Shown here: in pieces, positions 1 to 8,879 of the stretch
Layout of the letters: every line of letters starts with the position of its first letter
Position numbering within the stretch: the stretch's first letter is position 1
NCBI RefSeq assembly: GCF_008364845.1
Contig: NZ_VTTP01000005.1
Coordinates: 124,001 to 188,000, forward strand
DNA length: 64,000 nt
Source: Actinotalea subterranea
GTDB taxonomy: Bacteria > Actinomycetota > Actinomycetes > Actinomycetales > Cellulomonadaceae
Reading direction: 5' to 3'
Notes under the pieces: model-generated
Told to the model about the DNA's origin: nothing
What the model saw: only the letters and a program-made list of their open reading frames with translations
Databases searched by the model: none
Made by a program: the position numbers and the translations under genes

Positions 1-857
1 CGGACATCGACTACGTCCTCGAGCACGCCAACGCGGTGCTCGCGCAGCCCCTGACGCGCGACGACATCATCGGCACCTGGGCCGGCCTGCGCCCGCTGCT
101 CCAGCCCGGCACCAAGGCGGGCACGTCGTCGGCCAAGGTGTCCCGCGAGCACACGGTCGCGTCCCCCGTCCCCGGCCTGACCGTCATCGCGGGCGGCAAG
201 CTCACGACGTACCGCGTCATGGCGGTCGACGCCGTGGACTTCGCGCTCGGCGAGCGCGCCCGGGCCCTGCCGTCCATCACGGACCGCATCCCGCTGGCCG
301 GCGCCGAGGGGCACGCGGTGCTCCAGCGCCAGGCGCGCCGCCTCTCCTCGACCTACGGCTGGTCGCGCGCCATGATCGACCACCTGCTGCACCGGTACGG
401 CTCGCTGCTGACCGAGATCATCGAGCTCGTCGACGCCGACCCGAGCCTGGGACGCCCGCTCGAGCACGCCCCGGCGTACCTGCGGGCCGAGGTCGCCTAC
501 GCCGCGAGCCACGAGGGCGTCCTGCACCTCGAGGACGTGATGATCCACCGCACCCGCCTCGTCTACGAGCAGCGCGACCGCGGCCTCGGCGCCGTCGAGG
601 AGATCGCGGACCTCGTCGGCGAGCGGCTCGGCTGGTCGGCCGACCAGCGCGCCGCCGAGATCGCGTCCTACACCGCGCGCTGCGAGGCCGAGGAGGCCGC
701 CTCCCACGAGCCCGACGACGCCGCCGCGGAGGCCGCCCGGCTGGCCGTGCCGGACATCACACCGCTCGTGCCGCTCGGCAAGGGCACCGGCACGGGCGGC
801 ACCAAGCCCGGCTCCCCGACCGACTCCCCCGCCGCTGCCGGCCCCGCCGGCACCTGA
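1..857 (+). CDS. glpD: Glycerol-3-phosphate dehydrogenase, C-terminal part
   Basis: The 5' end lies outside the window; the reading frame is open from base 3. The product oxidises sn-glycerol 3-phosphate to dihydroxyacetone phosphate with FAD and passes electrons to quinone at the membrane. What remains is the end of the FAD domain, with the GGKLTTYR signature near the start, followed by the C-terminal helical domain typical of GlpD. The last 45 or so residues are an Ala/Asp-rich then Gly/Pro/Thr-rich tail that looks disordered and is not part of the catalytic fold. glpF and glpK follow on the same strand with no hairpin between, so this is a glycerol catabolic operon. The family call is secure; the missing N-terminus cannot be judged. 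Confidence 0.93.
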   Translation, partial: DIDYVLEHANAVLAQPLTRDDIIGTWAGLRPLLQPGTKAGTSSAKVSREHTVASPVPGLTVIAGGKLTTYRVMAVDAVDFALGERARALPSITDRIPLAGAEGHAVLQRQARRLSSTYGWSRAMIDHLLHRYGSLLTEIIELVDADPSLGRPLEHAPAYLRAEVAYAASHEGVLHLEDVMIHRTRLVYEQRDRGLGAVEEIADLVGERLGWSADQRAAEIASYTARCEAEEAASHEPDDAAAEAARLAVPDITPLVPLGKGTGTGGTKPGSPTDSPAAAGPAGT

Positions 858-989
858 CCCGCCCGCCGGGCGTGCGCGACGCGTGCGCCCGGCAGGCACC
901 GGCGCTCACCCGCGCCCCCTCGACGCTCCGGGCGACCCCCGCCCGGAGAGCACGTGACAACGGAGTCCCGCGAGAAACGAGGAAACACA

Positions 990-1724
990 ATGGACGTCAC
1001 CCTCACCGAGGTGTTCATCTCGGAGGTGATCGGGACAGGCATCCTGCTCCTCCTGGGTGCAGGCGTCGTCGCCAACGTCATCCTGCCGGGGACCAAGGGC
1101 TTCAACGGCGGCTGGATCGTCATCACCTTCGGGTGGGGCCTCGGCGTGTTCGCCGGTGTGTACGCCGCGTGGCAGTCCGGTGCCCACCTCAACCCGGCCG
1201 TGACCTTCGGCCTCCTGGCCAACGGCGCTGAGGAGTACGCACCAGGCGTGGCCGTGAACCTGTCCTCGACGATGGTCTACCTCGCCGGTGAGCTCGTCGG
1301 CGCCTTCCTCGGCGCGGTGCTCGCGTACCTCGCCTACAAGAAGCACTTCGACGAGGACGCCGACGCCGCGACCAAGCTGGGCGTCTTCGCCACCGGCCCC
1401 GCGATCCGCTCGTACGGCTGGAACTTCATGACCGAGCTCCTCGGCACGTTCGTCCTGGTCTACGTCATCATCCAGTTCGGCAACACCCCGAGCGAGCTCG
1501 GGCCCCTCGCGGTCGCGATGCTCGTCGTCGGCATCGGCCTGAGCCTCGGCGGCCCCACCGGCTACGCGATCAACCCCGCGCGTGACCTCGGCCCCCGCAT
1601 CGCGCACGCCCTCCTGCCCATCAAGGGCAAGGGCTCGAGCGACTGGGGCTACTCCTGGGTCCCGGTCCTCGGCCCCATCGCCGGCGGTGTCCTCGCCGGC
1701 CTGCTCGCCGCGGCGATCGGCTGA
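990..1724 (+). CDS. glpF: Glycerol uptake facilitator (aquaglyceroporin)
   Basis: A 244-residue MIP-family channel that lets glycerol diffuse across the membrane before GlpK traps it. Both half-helix signatures are present: NPA at residues 68-70 and NPA at 195-197. The second reads NPARDLGPR; the Asp after the NPAR is typical of glyceroporins rather than water-only aquaporins. Six hydrophobic segments are visible. ATG 990 is chosen because ACGAGGA lies 7-13 bases upstream and the protein then begins exactly at the first membrane helix; a GTG at 954 would add 12 non-conserved residues. It sits between glpD and glpK. Confidence 0.95.
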   Translation: MDVTLTEVFISEVIGTGILLLLGAGVVANVILPGTKGFNGGWIVITFGWGLGVFAGVYAAWQSGAHLNPAVTFGLLANGAEEYAPGVAVNLSSTMVYLAGELVGAFLGAVLAYLAYKKHFDEDADAATKLGVFATGPAIRSYGWNFMTELLGTFVLVYVIIQFGNTPSELGPLAVAMLVVGIGLSLGGPTGYAINPARDLGPRIAHALLPIKGKGSSDWGYSWVPVLGPIAGGVLAGLLAAAIG

Positions 1725-1814
1725 CCCGCACCCGTCCCCCGACCACGGGCCGTGGAGCACCGCCGCTCCCGCGCCGCACCATCCGTGCACGACACGACGT
1801 GAAGGAACCACGAC

Positions 1815-3332
1815 ATGGCTGACTACATCCTCGCCATCGACCAGGGGACCACGAGCTCCCGGGCGATCGTCTTCGACCACGCAGGGACCATCGTGGCCAC
1901 GGGCCAGAAGGAGCACGAGCAGATCTTCCCGAAGCCGGGCTGGGTCGAGCACGACCCGAAGGAGATCTGGGTCAACGTCCGCGAGGTCGTCGGCCTCGCC
2001 CTGACCCGCGCGAACCTGACGCACCGTGACATCGCGGCCGTCGGCATCACCAACCAGCGCGAGACCGCCGTCGTGTGGGACCGCACCACGGGCGAGCCCG
2101 TCTACAACGCGATCGTGTGGCAGGACACCCGCACCCAGAAGATCTGCGACGACCTCGCGGCCCTGGGCGGGGGCGCCGAGCGCTACAAGGACCGCGTGGG
2201 CCTCCCGCTCGCGACCTACTTCTCGGGTCCCAAGATCAGGTGGGTCCTCGACAACGTCGAGGGCGCCCGCGAGAAGGCCGAGCGCGGCGACCTCGCGTTC
2301 GGCAACACGGACGCGTGGGTCCTGTGGAACATGACGGGCGGCGTCGAGGGCGGCGTGCACGTGACCGACGTGACGAACGCGTCCCGCACGATGCTCATGA
2401 ACATCGACTCGCTCACCTGGAACGAGGAGATCGCCGGCGAGATGGGCATCCCGCTGTCGATGCTCCCCGAGATCCGCTCGTCGTCCGAGGTGTACGGCGA
2501 GGGCCGTCAGGGCGGCATGGTGCCCGGCGTGCCGATCGCCGGGATCCTCGGCGACCAGCAGGCGGCGACGTTCGGCCAGGCGTGCTTCGAGGTCGGGACC
2601 GCGAAGAACACGTACGGCACGGGCAACTTCATGCTGCTCAACACCGGCACGGAGCCGATCCACTCCAAGAACGGCCTGCTCACGACGGTCTGCTACAAGA
2701 TCGGCGACCAGCCGCAGATCTACGCGCTCGAGGGGTCGATCGCCGTCACGGGCTCGCTCGTGCAGTGGCTGCGCGACAACCTCGGCCTGATCAAGGACGC
2801 GCCCGAGGTCGAGACGCTCGCCAAGACCGTCGAGGACAACGGCGGGGCGTACTTCGTGCCCGCGTTCTCGGGCCTTTTCGCGCCGTACTGGCGCGGCGAC
2901 GCCCGCGGCGTGCTCGTCGGGCTGACGCGCTACGTCAACAAGGGTCACATCGCGCGGGCCGCCCTGGAGGCCACGGCCTTCCAGACCCGCGAGGTGCTCG
3001 ACGCCATGAACGCCGACTCCGGGGTCGACCTCACCGAGCTCAAGGTCGACGGCGGCATGATCGCCAACGAGACGCTCATGCAGTTCCAGGCCGACATCCT
3101 CGGCGTCCCCGTCGTGCGGCCCAAGGTCGCGGAGACGACGGCGCTCGGGGCCGCGTACGCCGCGGGCATCGCCGTGGGCTTCTGGCAGGGCGAGCAGGAC
3201 GTCATCGACAACTGGGCCGAGGACAAGCGCTGGGAGCCGTCGATGGACGACGCCGCGCGCGAGAAGACGTACCGCAACTGGAAGAAGGCCGTCACGAAGT
3301 CCTTCGACTGGGTGGACGCCGACGTCGACTGA
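1815..3332 (+). CDS. glpK: Glycerol kinase
   Basis: 505 residues, normal length for the FGGY kinase family. It phosphorylates glycerol with ATP to sn-glycerol 3-phosphate, the substrate of the GlpD encoded upstream. The N-terminal phosphate-binding motif is [15 protein letters not shown] (residues 7-21). [11 protein letters not shown] lies in the middle, and the C-terminal FGGY signature region contains [23 protein letters not shown] precedes the ATG at a good distance. The gene ends the operon, and a long perfect hairpin follows at 3362-3403. Confidence 0.97.
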   Translation: MADYILAIDQGTTSSRAIVFDHAGTIVATGQKEHEQIFPKPGWVEHDPKEIWVNVREVVGLALTRANLTHRDIAAVGITNQRETAVVWDRTTGEPVYNAIVWQDTRTQKICDDLAALGGGAERYKDRVGLPLATYFSGPKIRWVLDNVEGAREKAERGDLAFGNTDAWVLWNMTGGVEGGVHVTDVTNASRTMLMNIDSLTWNEEIAGEMGIPLSMLPEIRSSSEVYGEGRQGGMVPGVPIAGILGDQQAATFGQACFEVGTAKNTYGTGNFMLLNTGTEPIHSKNGLLTTVCYKIGDQPQIYALEGSIAVTGSLVQWLRDNLGLIKDAPEVETLAKTVEDNGGAYFVPAFSGLFAPYWRGDARGVLVGLTRYVNKGHIARAALEATAFQTREVLDAMNADSGVDLTELKVDGGMIANETLMQFQADILGVPVVRPKVAETTALGAAYAAGIAVGFWQGEQDVIDNWAEDKRWEPSMDDAAREKTYRNWKKAVTKSFDWVDADVD

Positions 3333-3361
3333 TCCGACGTTCGACGCACGACGCACGACGC

Positions 3362-3403
3362 ACGACGGCGGCCGTCCCACGCAGGTGGGGCGGCCGCCGT
3401 CGT
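3362..3403 (+). terminator. Hairpin after glpK
   Basis: Bases 3362-3374 (ACGACGGCGGCCG) pair perfectly with 3391-3403. The stem continues inward by six more pairs (one G-U) to a GCAG tetraloop at 3381-3384. No T-run follows, as is common in high-GC actinobacteria. It separates the glycerol operon from the next gene. Confidence 0.75.
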
Positions 3404-3425
3404 ACGTGCGCGCAGCACCGGGTGC

Positions 3426-3431
3426 CAGACT
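3426..3431 (+). promoter_or_regulatory. -10 box of a probable leaderless promoter
   Basis: CAGACT lies exactly six bases before ATG 3438 and no Shine-Dalgarno sequence is present. Transcription probably starts at or next to the start codon. Confidence 0.45.
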
Positions 3432-3437
3432 GCTGGC

Positions 3438-4283
3438 ATGACGACCATCGCGGTGACGGGTGCCTGGGGGAAGGCGGGGCGCGTCGTCGTGCGCGACCTG
3501 CTCGAGCACGGCTACGAGGTGACGGCCACCGACCTCGCCGGGCCCGCGGGCGGCGACGCGGGGCTCGGCACCGACCTCGTCCTCGCGGACCTCACCGACT
3601 ACGGGCAGGCCGTCGAGGTGCTCGCGGGGGCCGACGCCGTCGTGCACCTCGGGAACATCCCCGCGCCCGGGCGCGCGACGCCGCCCGACACGATCAACCG
3701 CAACACGGCCGCGAACACCAACGTGTTCCTCGCCGCCCACCGCCTGGGCCTGAGCAAGGTCGTGTGGGCGTCGAGCGAGACCACGCTGGGCCTCCCGTTC
3801 GACGTCCCGCCCCGGTACGCACCCGTCGACGAGGCGCACTTCCCCGTGCCGACCAGCACGTACGCGCTGTCCAAGGTCCTCGGCGAGGAGACCGCGCGGC
3901 ACGTCGCGCAGTGGTCGGGCATCCCGTTCGTCGGGCTGCGCATCTCGAACATCCACCGGCCCGAGGACTACGCCGCCGTCCCCGGCTACTGGGCGGACGC
4001 GCAGCTGCGCCGGTGGAACCTGTGGGGCTACGTGGACGTGCGCGACGTCGCCGCCGCGTGCCGGCTCGGCGTCGAGGCCACGACCACGGGCTCGCAGAAC
4101 GTCATCGTCGCCGCCGCCGACACGATCATGAACCGGCCGTCGGTGGACCTCATGGCGGAGGTCTTCCCGGACGTGCCCCTGACGCGCGAGCTCGGCGAGT
4201 TCGAGACGCTCCTGGCGATCGACGCCGCGCACGAGCTGCTGGGCTACGAGCCCGCGCACTCGTGGCGCGACCACGTGGGCTGA
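3438..4283 (+). CDS. NAD-dependent epimerase/dehydratase (extended SDR)
   Basis: 281 residues. The N-terminal Rossmann motif is TGAWGKAG (residues 7-14, a TGxxGxxG pattern). The catalytic YxxxK is YALSK in the segment STYALSKVLGEE. Extended SDRs of this kind act on nucleotide sugars, lactones or related sugar acids; the substrate cannot be read from the sequence. The gene stands alone between the glycerol operon terminator and a repeat-filled spacer, so context gives no pathway. ATG 3438 is supported by the -10 box six bases upstream. Confidence 0.8.
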   Translation: MTTIAVTGAWGKAGRVVVRDLLEHGYEVTATDLAGPAGGDAGLGTDLVLADLTDYGQAVEVLAGADAVVHLGNIPAPGRATPPDTINRNTAANTNVFLAAHRLGLSKVVWASSETTLGLPFDVPPRYAPVDEAHFPVPTSTYALSKVLGEETARHVAQWSGIPFVGLRISNIHRPEDYAAVPGYWADAQLRRWNLWGYVDVRDVAAACRLGVEATTTGSQNVIVAAADTIMNRPSVDLMAEVFPDVPLTRELGEFETLLAIDAAHELLGYEPAHSWRDHVG

Positions 4284-4300
4284 CGAGCGCGACCGTCCAC

Positions 4301-4544
4301 GCCGAGGTCGCCCGCCGCTGCTGCTGAGGTCGGTCGTCCGCTGCCGCCGAGGTCGGTCCGCCGCGCCGAGGTCGGCCGTCCCCCGCTGCTGAGGTCGGCC
4401 CGCCGCGCCGAGGCCGGTCGTCCGCTGCTGCTGAGGTCGGTCCGCCGCGCCGAGGCCGGTCGTCCGCTGCTGCTGAGGTCGGTCCGCCGCGCCGAGGTCG
4501 GACCCTGGGAGGCCCGACCTCGGCAGGAGCGCCCGACCTCGGCG
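4301..4544. repeat. Array of GAGGTCGG-type intergenic repeats
   Basis: The 301-base gap between the epimerase and glycosylase genes is filled by about ten direct copies of G(C/T)(C/T)GAGG(T/C)CG(G/C), followed by two inverted copies (CCGACCTCGGC). A 42-base unit is perfectly duplicated at 4400-4441 and 4442-4483, and a third partial copy follows. The last direct copy (4491-4501) and the first inverted copy (4514-4524) form a perfect 11-bp hairpin with a 12-base loop. The same 11-mer and its inverse occur at 20213-20286 and 44562-44633. No coding frame is credible here. Confidence 0.85.
4491..4524 (+). terminator. Hairpin formed by inverted GAGGTCGG repeats
   Basis: GCCGAGGTCGG at 4491-4501 pairs with CCGACCTCGGC at 4514-4524. 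It could terminate transcription leaving the epimerase gene. There is no T-run. Confidence 0.45.
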
Positions 4545-4572
4545 CAACCCGCCGCGCGTCGCAGGCACGTGT

Positions 4573-4578
4573 GACGAT
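4573..4578 (+). promoter_or_regulatory. -10 box of a probable leaderless promoter
   Basis: GACGAT lies six bases before GTG 4585. No Shine-Dalgarno sequence is visible. The match to TANNNT is partial (A2 and T6). Confidence 0.35.
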
Positions 4579-4584
4579 GGCGGC

Positions 4585-5526
4585 GTGCGCTACGCCATCG
4601 TGAGCGGGGAACCCGCGCCCGACGAGCGGATCGTCACGACCCGCGCGCCCGTCGAGCTGCACCGCACGCTCTCGGCGCTGCGGCACGGCCCGTTCGACCC
4701 GACGTACCGCGCCGAGCCCGACGGGACGCTGTGGCGGGCCACCCGGCTGCGCTCCGGCGTCGCGACCCTGCGGCTGCGGCAGCACGCGCCCGCGACGTTC
4801 GCGGCGAGCGCCTGGGGGCCCGGCGCCCCGGAGGCGCTCGCCACCCTGACCGCGCTGCTCGGGGACGACGACGGGGCCGAGTCCTACGACCCGCCGCCCG
4901 GGCCCGCACGTGACGCCTACCGGGCGTGCGCGCACGTGCGCATCCCGCGCAGCGGCCGCGTCATGGAGTCGCTGGTCCCCGCGATCCTCGAGCAGCGCGT
5001 GACCAGCCGCACGGCGCACGCGGCGTGGCGGTGGCTGCTCCTCGCGCACGGCGAGCCCGCGCCCGGCCCCGCGCCCGAGGGGCTGCGCGTGCCGCCCGAC
5101 CCGCGGACCTGGGCCAGCGTGCCGTCCTGGGACTTCCACCGCGCCGGCGTGGACCCCAGGCGGGCGCGCACCGTCGTCGCGGCCGCCCACCTCGCCGACC
5201 GGCTCGAGGAGGCCGTCGACATGACGCCCGACGCCGCCCACGCCCGGCTGCGTCACGTGCCCGGAGTCGGCCAGTGGACCGCGGCGGAGACCCTCCAGCG
5301 GGCGATCGGCGACACCGACGCCGTGCCCGTCGGCGACTTCCACCTGCCCGCGCAGATCGGCTGGGCACTCGCGCGGCGCCGCGTGGACGACGAGGAGATG
5401 CTCGCCCTCCTCGAGCCGTACCGGCCCCACCGCTACCGCGTCATCCGGCACCTGCTCCTCGCCGGCCTCGCGCGCGCGCCAGGGCGCGGGCCGCGGCTGC
5501 CGATCGAGGACCACCGGCGGCGGTGA
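4585..5526 (+). CDS. DNA-3-methyladenine glycosylase, AlkA/HhH-GPD family
   Basis: 313 residues. It should excise alkylated purines in base excision repair. A helix-hairpin-helix with VPGVGQWTAAETLQ (residues 225-238) is followed by VPVGDFHLP, which carries the expected catalytic Asp at about residue 251. The N-terminal half has the AlkA-like beta domain and the EQRVTSRTA segment (136-144) that lines the base pocket in this family. No methyl-accepting Ada domain is fused. The GTG start directly follows a -10-like box. Downstream nhaA is on the same strand, 155 bases away. Exact substrate range is unknown. Confidence 0.85.
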   Translation: MRYAIVSGEPAPDERIVTTRAPVELHRTLSALRHGPFDPTYRAEPDGTLWRATRLRSGVATLRLRQHAPATFAASAWGPGAPEALATLTALLGDDDGAESYDPPPGPARDAYRACAHVRIPRSGRVMESLVPAILEQRVTSRTAHAAWRWLLLAHGEPAPGPAPEGLRVPPDPRTWASVPSWDFHRAGVDPRRARTVVAAAHLADRLEEAVDMTPDAAHARLRHVPGVGQWTAAETLQRAIGDTDAVPVGDFHLPAQIGWALARRRVDDEEMLALLEPYRPHRYRVIRHLLLAGLARAPGRGPRLPIEDHRRR

Positions 5527-5681
5527 CGGGTCAGGCCTCACCCGGCGAGGAGGGCCCGCACCGCTCGCGCTCGGCGCCTGCCGGGCGCCTGGCGCGCACC
5601 TGACGGGCGAGGTCTCACGCTCCGTCGTGGACTACCGTCGTCCGCGATGGTCCCCCGCAGACATGACGCCCCGTTCCCGAC

Positions 5682-6950
5682 GTGCACACGGGGCACACCT
5701 TGACCGGCCCGCGCACGGCTCTCTTCAGCCGCCTGACTCCCGGCGGCCAGCGCAACTTCGCCGACGACCTGCGTGCCGAGAACGCCGGCGCGATCCTGCT
5801 CCTCGTCGGCACCGTCATCGCCCTGGCGTGGGCGAACTCGCCGTGGAAGGCCGGCTACGCGGCGCTGGGCGAGACCGTCGTCGGGCCCGCGGCACTGCAC
5901 CTCGACCTGACCGTCGCGCAGTGGGCGACCGACGGGCTGCTCGCGATCTTCTTCTTCGTCGTCGGGCTCGAGCTCAAGCGCGAGATGGTCGACGGGCAGC
6001 TCCGGCGGCCGTCCACCGCGATCGTGCCGATCCTCGCCGCGGTCGGCGGGATGGCGGCGCCGGCGGGTCTCTACGCGCTGGTCAACGCCGTGAGCGACGG
6101 CGGCTCGATGCACGGCTGGGCGATCCCGGTCGCGACGGACATCGCCTTCGCCGTGGCCGTCCTGACCGTCTTCGGCAAGCGGCTCCCGACGGCGCTGCGC
6201 GCGTTCCTCCTGACGCTCGCCGTCGTCGACGACCTCCTCGGCATCGTGGTCATCGCGGTCTTCTACGCGGAGGGCCTCGAGCTCGCGTGGCTCGGCGCGT
6301 CGCTCGGCGTCATCGCCGTCTTCGCGGTCCTCGTGCGGCGGCGGACCACCGCGTGGGTGCTCGTCCCGCTCGCCGTCGTCGCGTGGGGCTTCATGCACAT
6401 GTCCGGCATCCACGCGACGATCGCCGGCGTCGTCCTCGGCTTCACCGTCCCGGCGCTCGCCCGGGCCGGTGAGACGCAGAGCCTCGCAGAGCGGTTCGAG
6501 CACCTGTGGCGGCCCGTGTCCGCGGGGCTCGCCGTCCCCGTGTTCGCGCTCTTCGCCGCGGGCGTGAGCCTGAGCCCGGAGGCGCTCGCCGGCACGGTGG
6601 GCGACCCGGCCGCCCAGGGGGTCGCCCTCGGCCTCGTCCTCGGCAAGCCCATCGGCATCCTCGCCGCGACGTTCCTGCTGGTCACGTTCACGAAGGCGTC
6701 GCTCGACCACGCCGTGCGGTGGCCCGACCTCGCGGCCGTCGCCGTCGTCGCGGGCGTCGGCTTCACGGTCTCGCTCCTCATCGGCGAGCTCTCGTTCGCC
6801 GAGACGTCGCCGCACGGCGAGCACGTCAAGGCGGCGATCCTCATCGCCTCGCTCGCCGCAGCGGCGCTCGGCGCCGCGCTGCTGACGTGGCGCACCCGGG
6901 TCCACGTGCGCCTCCAGGAAGCGGACCTCGAGGACGTGCCGGCAGCCTGA
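5682..6950 (+). CDS. nhaA: Na+/H+ antiporter NhaA
   Basis: 422 residues with about twelve hydrophobic segments; exchanges internal Na+ for external H+ in the cytoplasmic membrane. The ion-site acids are present: Asp153 in ATDIAFAVAVL and the Asp183-Asp184 pair in VVDDLLGIVV. FFVVGLELKREM (91-102) is also a family signature. The GTG start gives a short soluble N-terminus before the first helix. An 18-codon frame starting at ATG 5647 behind a TACCGT box (5633-5638) runs across the nhaA start and ends at 5703; it may be a leader or chance. The stretch 5527-5681 otherwise holds nothing obvious. Confidence 0.94.
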   Translation: MHTGHTLTGPRTALFSRLTPGGQRNFADDLRAENAGAILLLVGTVIALAWANSPWKAGYAALGETVVGPAALHLDLTVAQWATDGLLAIFFFVVGLELKREMVDGQLRRPSTAIVPILAAVGGMAAPAGLYALVNAVSDGGSMHGWAIPVATDIAFAVAVLTVFGKRLPTALRAFLLTLAVVDDLLGIVVIAVFYAEGLELAWLGASLGVIAVFAVLVRRRTTAWVLVPLAVVAWGFMHMSGIHATIAGVVLGFTVPALARAGETQSLAERFEHLWRPVSAGLAVPVFALFAAGVSLSPEALAGTVGDPAAQGVALGLVLGKPIGILAATFLLVTFTKASLDHAVRWPDLAAVAVVAGVGFTVSLLIGELSFAETSPHGEHVKAAILIASLAAAALGAALLTWRTRVHVRLQEADLEDVPAA

Positions 6951-7132
6951 CCCGGTGAGCCCCGCCCGGGGCGTGTGACAGCGCCGACGGTCCCCTCCGC
7001 GCCACGCGCGCGTCGCCACCCGGCCGGTCCTTGGCGTGCCCGCGACATCTGATCCCGCACCCGGCTCCACAACCCGGGGCCGAGCCGCGTCTCAAGGGGG
7101 TCAGCACGTCCCGAGCACCTGAGGAGAACCCC

Positions 7133-7699
7133 ATGTCCAGGACCACGAAGCCCACGAAGCCCACCGACCGTCCCCGACGCCGGCTCGTCGCCGTGGGCGT
7201 CGTCGCCGCCGGCCTGTCCGTCGCCGGCGCGGGCGCCGCCGCGGCCGTCGCCCCGCACACCTCCGTGGCCGACGCCGTGACGGGAGCCCTCGGGGCGTTC
7301 GGCGTCCAGTGGTCACCGGGCGGCGAGACCACCTTCACCCCCGAGGAGCTGGACGCGTTCTGGGCCGCCGGGTACACGGGCGGCGACCTCGAGGCCCTCG
7401 TCGACCTGTGGGACGTCGACGCCGTCGAGGCCAAGGCGACGGCCGGCCGGATGATCCTCGGCGGCGAGACCGTGCCGGTGCTCCCCGGCTCGCACCCGGA
7501 CCCGGCGCCCGTCGTCGGGCCCGACCAGGCCCAGTCCGACGCGTTCTTCGGTGCCGGCTACACGTACGACGACGCCGTCGCGCTCGCCGAGCTGTGGGAC
7601 GCCGACCCGATCGAGACCAAGGCCACGGCCGGCCAGATGCTCCTCGACGGCGAGACGCTCCCCGTCCCGCCGAGCGGGACCGCCGACACCGCGTCCTGA
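7133..7699 (+). CDS. Secreted or anchored protein with two ~46-residue repeats, function unknown
   Basis: 188 residues, function not recognised. An RPRRR stretch (14-18) precedes a hydrophobic run at 18-40 that could be a Sec/Tat signal peptide or an N-terminal anchor. Two copies of a module follow, at about 71-116 and 132-178. The shared pattern is DAFWxAGYT..D..AL..LWD.D..E.KATAG.M.L.GET.PV. The same module occurs twice in the protein encoded at 9535-10362, and the segment before the first copy (FGVQWSPG versus VGIDWSPM) is also shared, so the two ectodomains are paralogous. ATG 7133 has GAGGAG eight bases upstream. It is the first gene of a four-gene locus with an amidoligase and a sigma factor. 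Confidence 0.8.
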   Translation: MSRTTKPTKPTDRPRRRLVAVGVVAAGLSVAGAGAAAAVAPHTSVADAVTGALGAFGVQWSPGGETTFTPEELDAFWAAGYTGGDLEALVDLWDVDAVEAKATAGRMILGGETVPVLPGSHPDPAPVVGPDQAQSDAFFGAGYTYDDAVALAELWDADPIETKATAGQMLLDGETLPVPPSGTADTAS

Positions 7700-7714
7700 C
7701 GGCCCGCCCGGGCA

Positions 7715-7751
7715 CCCGGCCGTCGGCCCGCACCCGGCGCCGACGGCCGGG
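7715..7751 (+). terminator. Perfect 12-bp hairpin between repeat-protein and amidoligase genes
   Basis: CCCGGCCGTCGG at 7715-7726 pairs perfectly with 7740-7751 around a 13-base loop. It sits 16 bases after the stop of the repeat protein and 33 bases before the amidoligase ATG. It could act as a partial terminator that makes the first product more abundant, or as an mRNA-stabilising 3' end. Confidence 0.55.
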
Positions 7752-7784
7752 CACCACCGACCACCCACCTGGTGAGGGAGATCC

Positions 7785-8879
7785 ATGATCGACGCGCCCG
7801 CCCTGTCGCTGCGCACCGGCTTCGAGATCGAGCTGCTCGCGCCCGCCGGGTCCGACCGGCAGGTGCTCGCCGACGAGCTGGCCGCCCGCCGGGGCGGGCG
7901 CGTCGACAGGTCGTTCCACACCGACAGCGAGCCGTCGGCCGTGCCCGGCGTCGGCGTCTTCCGCCATCTCTCGCCGGCGTTCGACGTCGTCGACGCCGGC
8001 GGGAGGCCGGTCGCCCGCCTCGTGGACGACATCACGCTCGAGGCGGACCTCGGGCGTGACCGTGGGGCGGGCGCGCGCCCGGGCCACCGCGGCTGGTACC
8101 GGCTCCTGAGCGACGACGCCCGCCTGCTCCGCCTCGTCGAGCTCCACGCGGACCCGGCGGCGCCCCTGTCGAGCGTGCTGGAGCCCGTCGCCGCGCTGTT
8201 CGGGGTCCGCGCCCAGGTGTTCCGGTCCGCCGCGCGGGTCAACGACGCGCAGGGCGCGACGGTCGCCCTCGCCCTGCCGCTGCCGGCCGGGCGCGAGCGA
8301 CCGTGCGAGATCGTCACGCCGCCGCTCACGTCCGGGCACGTCGAGCAGCTCGAGCGCCTGCTCGGCCCGGCGCGGGACCTGGGCTTCACGGTCCCCCACG
8401 AGGCCGCCGTCCACCTCCACGTCGACGGCACGCCGTTCCGCAGCCCGGCCGCCTTCGCGAACGTCGTCCGGCTGTTCGGGCACTGGCGGGACGTGCTGTG
8501 GGAGGCGCTCGGGACCAACCCCGCGTGCCGCCGGCTCGCCCCCCTCCCGGAGGACCTCGTCGACCTGATCGACCACCCGTGGGAGGACGACGGCGGGCGC
8601 ACGGGTTGGGAGCGTCTGAGGCAGGCGGCGCAGTCGACCGGCGTGACCAAGTACGCCGACGTCAACGTCACGCAGCTGCTGACCGACCGTCCCGTACGCG
8701 ACACCGTGGAGGTGCGGATCCTGCCCGGCGCCACGCACGGCCACGCCATCGTGTCGCGGGCCGCCGTCGTCGAGGCGCTCCTGGCCCGCTGCCTCGACCC
8801 CGAGCCGCTCCCGCGACCCGGTGCCCGCGCAGCGAGCGACCCGCTGACCGCGCTCGACGACCTCGCGGGGCGCCGATGA
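7785..8879 (+). CDS. Amidoligase_2 family protein (COOH-NH2 ligase, glutamine-synthetase-like fold)
   Basis: 364 residues. Features match the putative amidoligase family (Pfam Amidoligase_2): GFEIEL at 12-17 near the N-terminus, EIVTPPL at 175-181, HLHVD at 210-214, KYADVN at 289-294, and VEVRILPG at 308-315, where the family has E-x-R followed by a Gly. These enzymes are predicted to use ATP to join a carboxylate to an amine, as glutamine synthetase and glutamate-cysteine ligase do, and are proposed to make peptide tags or modify proteins; few have been tested. GGGAG precedes the ATG. The stop codon overlaps the sigma-factor start (ATGA at 8876-8879). Its neighbours are two acidic repeat proteins, which are candidate substrates by context only. 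Confidence 0.8.
   Translation: MIDAPALSLRTGFEIELLAPAGSDRQVLADELAARRGGRVDRSFHTDSEPSAVPGVGVFRHLSPAFDVVDAGGRPVARLVDDITLEADLGRDRGAGARPGHRGWYRLLSDDARLLRLVELHADPAAPLSSVLEPVAALFGVRAQVFRSAARVNDAQGATVALALPLPAGRERPCEIVTPPLTSGHVEQLERLLGPARDLGFTVPHEAAVHLHVDGTPFRSPAAFANVVRLFGHWRDVLWEALGTNPACRRLAPLPEDLVDLIDHPWEDDGGRTGWERLRQAAQSTGVTKYADVNVTQLLTDRPVRDTVEVRILPGATHGHAIVSRAAVVEALLARCLDPEPLPRPGARAASDPLTALDDLAGRR

Noticed and set aside
4301-4544. Possible CRISPR array because of regularly recurring short repeats
   Set aside because: Repeats are 11 bases, spacers are themselves repetitive and of uneven length, inverted copies occur, and no cas gene is near.
906-4568. A 1220-codon open frame on the minus strand across glpF, glpK and the epimerase gene
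   Set aside because: It lies opposite well-supported genes, has Arg/Gly/Asp-biased composition with no domain, and is an effect of GC-rich third positions.
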